Below are positions 63,482 to 64,000 of a stretch of 64,000 bases of DNA, in pieces. The stretch covers positions 186,001-250,000 of the forward strand of contig NZ_PENZ01000027.1 in the NCBI RefSeq assembly GCF_003144395.1, in the 5' to 3' direction. Within the stretch, counting starts at the first letter, position 1; each line of letters starts with the position of its first letter. This stretch comes from Proteus faecis (GTDB lineage Bacteria; Pseudomonadota; Gammaproteobacteria; Enterobacterales; Enterobacteriaceae). The notes beneath the pieces are model-generated. The model worked only from the letters and a program-made list of their open reading frames with translations. It was not told where the DNA came from and ran no database searches. The translations under genes and the position numbers were made by a program.

Positions 63482-64000
63482 ATGATGAAATACCGCGATT
63501 TAAGAGATTTCCTTTCATTATTAGAAGAAAAAGGTGAATTAAAACGTATCACCTATGAAATAGATCCCTACCTTGAAATGACCGAAATAGCGGACAGAAC
63601 TTTACGTGCCGGTGGGCCAGCACTGTTGTTTGAAAATCCTAAAGGGTATGATATGCCAGTGCTTTGTAACTTATTTGGTACACCTGAGCGTGTAGCAATG
63701 GGGATGGGCCAAGATGATGTTAAAGCCTTACACGAAGTTGGAAAGTTATTAGCTTTTCTAAAAGAGCCTGATCCTCCGAAAGGCTTTCGTGATCTCTTCG
63801 ATAAGTTACCTAAATTTAAGCAAGTTTTAAATATGCCAACAAAACGCTTGAGTAAAGCGCCTTGTCAGGAGGTGGTTTTAACAGGTGATGATGTTGATTT
63901 AACAAAGATCCCTGTTATGCATTGTTGGCCTGAAGACGCAGCACCTTTGATTACTTGGGGATTAACGGTGACTCGTGGCCCATTAAAAGAGCGCCAAAAT
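63482..64000 (+). CDS. ubiD: 3-octaprenyl-4-hydroxybenzoate decarboxylase, partial
   Basis: The first 173 codons of ubiD are present; the gene runs off the right edge. The translated start [20 protein letters not shown], then [20 protein letters not shown] and [20 protein letters not shown], follows E. coli UbiD closely, including MGMGQ and PAPPKGF-like [14 protein letters not shown]. UbiD is the prenylated-FMN decarboxylase of ubiquinone synthesis. ATG at 63482 or 63485. Confidence 0.95.
   Translation, partial: MMKYRDLRDFLSLLEEKGELKRITYEIDPYLEMTEIADRTLRAGGPALLFENPKGYDMPVLCNLFGTPERVAMGMGQDDVKALHEVGKLLAFLKEPDPPKGFRDLFDKLPKFKQVLNMPTKRLSKAPCQEVVLTGDDVDLTKIPVMHCWPEDAAPLITWGLTVTRGPLKERQN

Overview
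The window looks like a chromosome segment of Proteus or a close relative in the Morganellaceae. The evidence is low G+C with A/T-rich codon choice, a chaperone-usher fimbrial operon, ERIC-type repeats, and an enterobacterial backbone (metR-metE, udp, rmuC, ubiE-ubiJ-ubiB, tatABC, rfaH, ubiD). No rRNA gene, complete tRNA, transposase, integrase or CRISPR array is visible.

Positions 1-10074 are accessory DNA. It carries an inovirus Gp2/YagK-like protein, a ribbon-helix-helix protein, a YeeP/YfjP-type GTPase, two tandem ArdB/KlcA-type antirestriction proteins, a YfjQ/YafZ (DUF932) protein, a WYL regulator and a secreted protein, a set much like CP4-57-type islands. Two tRNA 3'-end copies (7171-7191 and 10055-10074), each followed by a hairpin terminator, suggest two elements stacked at one tRNA gene left of the window. 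The second element holds a decayed DUF932 copy, an ERIC repeat, a PAAR-domain T6SS effector with a membrane-protein partner, and a small TolA-domain-III-like periplasmic protein whose reading frame breaks at a G7 tract.

Positions 10133-17500 hold a four-gene fimbrial operon (minus strand) and a YgeV-like sigma-54 activator. Divergent from the activator is a catabolic operon (dpaL/ygeX, ygeY, a D-aminoacylase-like amidohydrolase and an MFS transporter) with a well-spaced -24/-12 promoter. Next come prfH-rtcB2 (ribosome rescue and RNA repair) with a possible 15-codon leader, a deoxyribose locus (deoC-deoR divergent from deoK), and a MurNAc operon (murQ, murP, a MurR/RpiR regulator, a TauE/SafE permease).

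The most striking item is at 32725-32826. A 33-residue ORF matches, without gaps, the ornithine-sensing arrest peptide SpeFL of E. coli. Here it lies upstream not of ornithine decarboxylase but of an ornithine carbamoyltransferase, carbamate kinase and YfcC-family antiporter operon, with an intrinsic terminator in between. The layout suggests ornithine-controlled attenuation of a citrulline/ornithine energy pathway. Directly after it is the classic ivbL-ilvBN leader-attenuator operon.

From 39 kb on are transporters (TauE/SafE, MFS, a GhxP-like purine permease with three PurR-like boxes, YjcE antiporter, YigM-like), metR/metE with MetR and Met-box sites, and a 125-bp-period tandem ERIC array between yidB and udp. 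The conserved block udp...rmuC-ubiEJB-tatABC-rfaH-pepE-ubiD follows, with ubiD cut by the window end. tatD is absent from its usual place after tatC.
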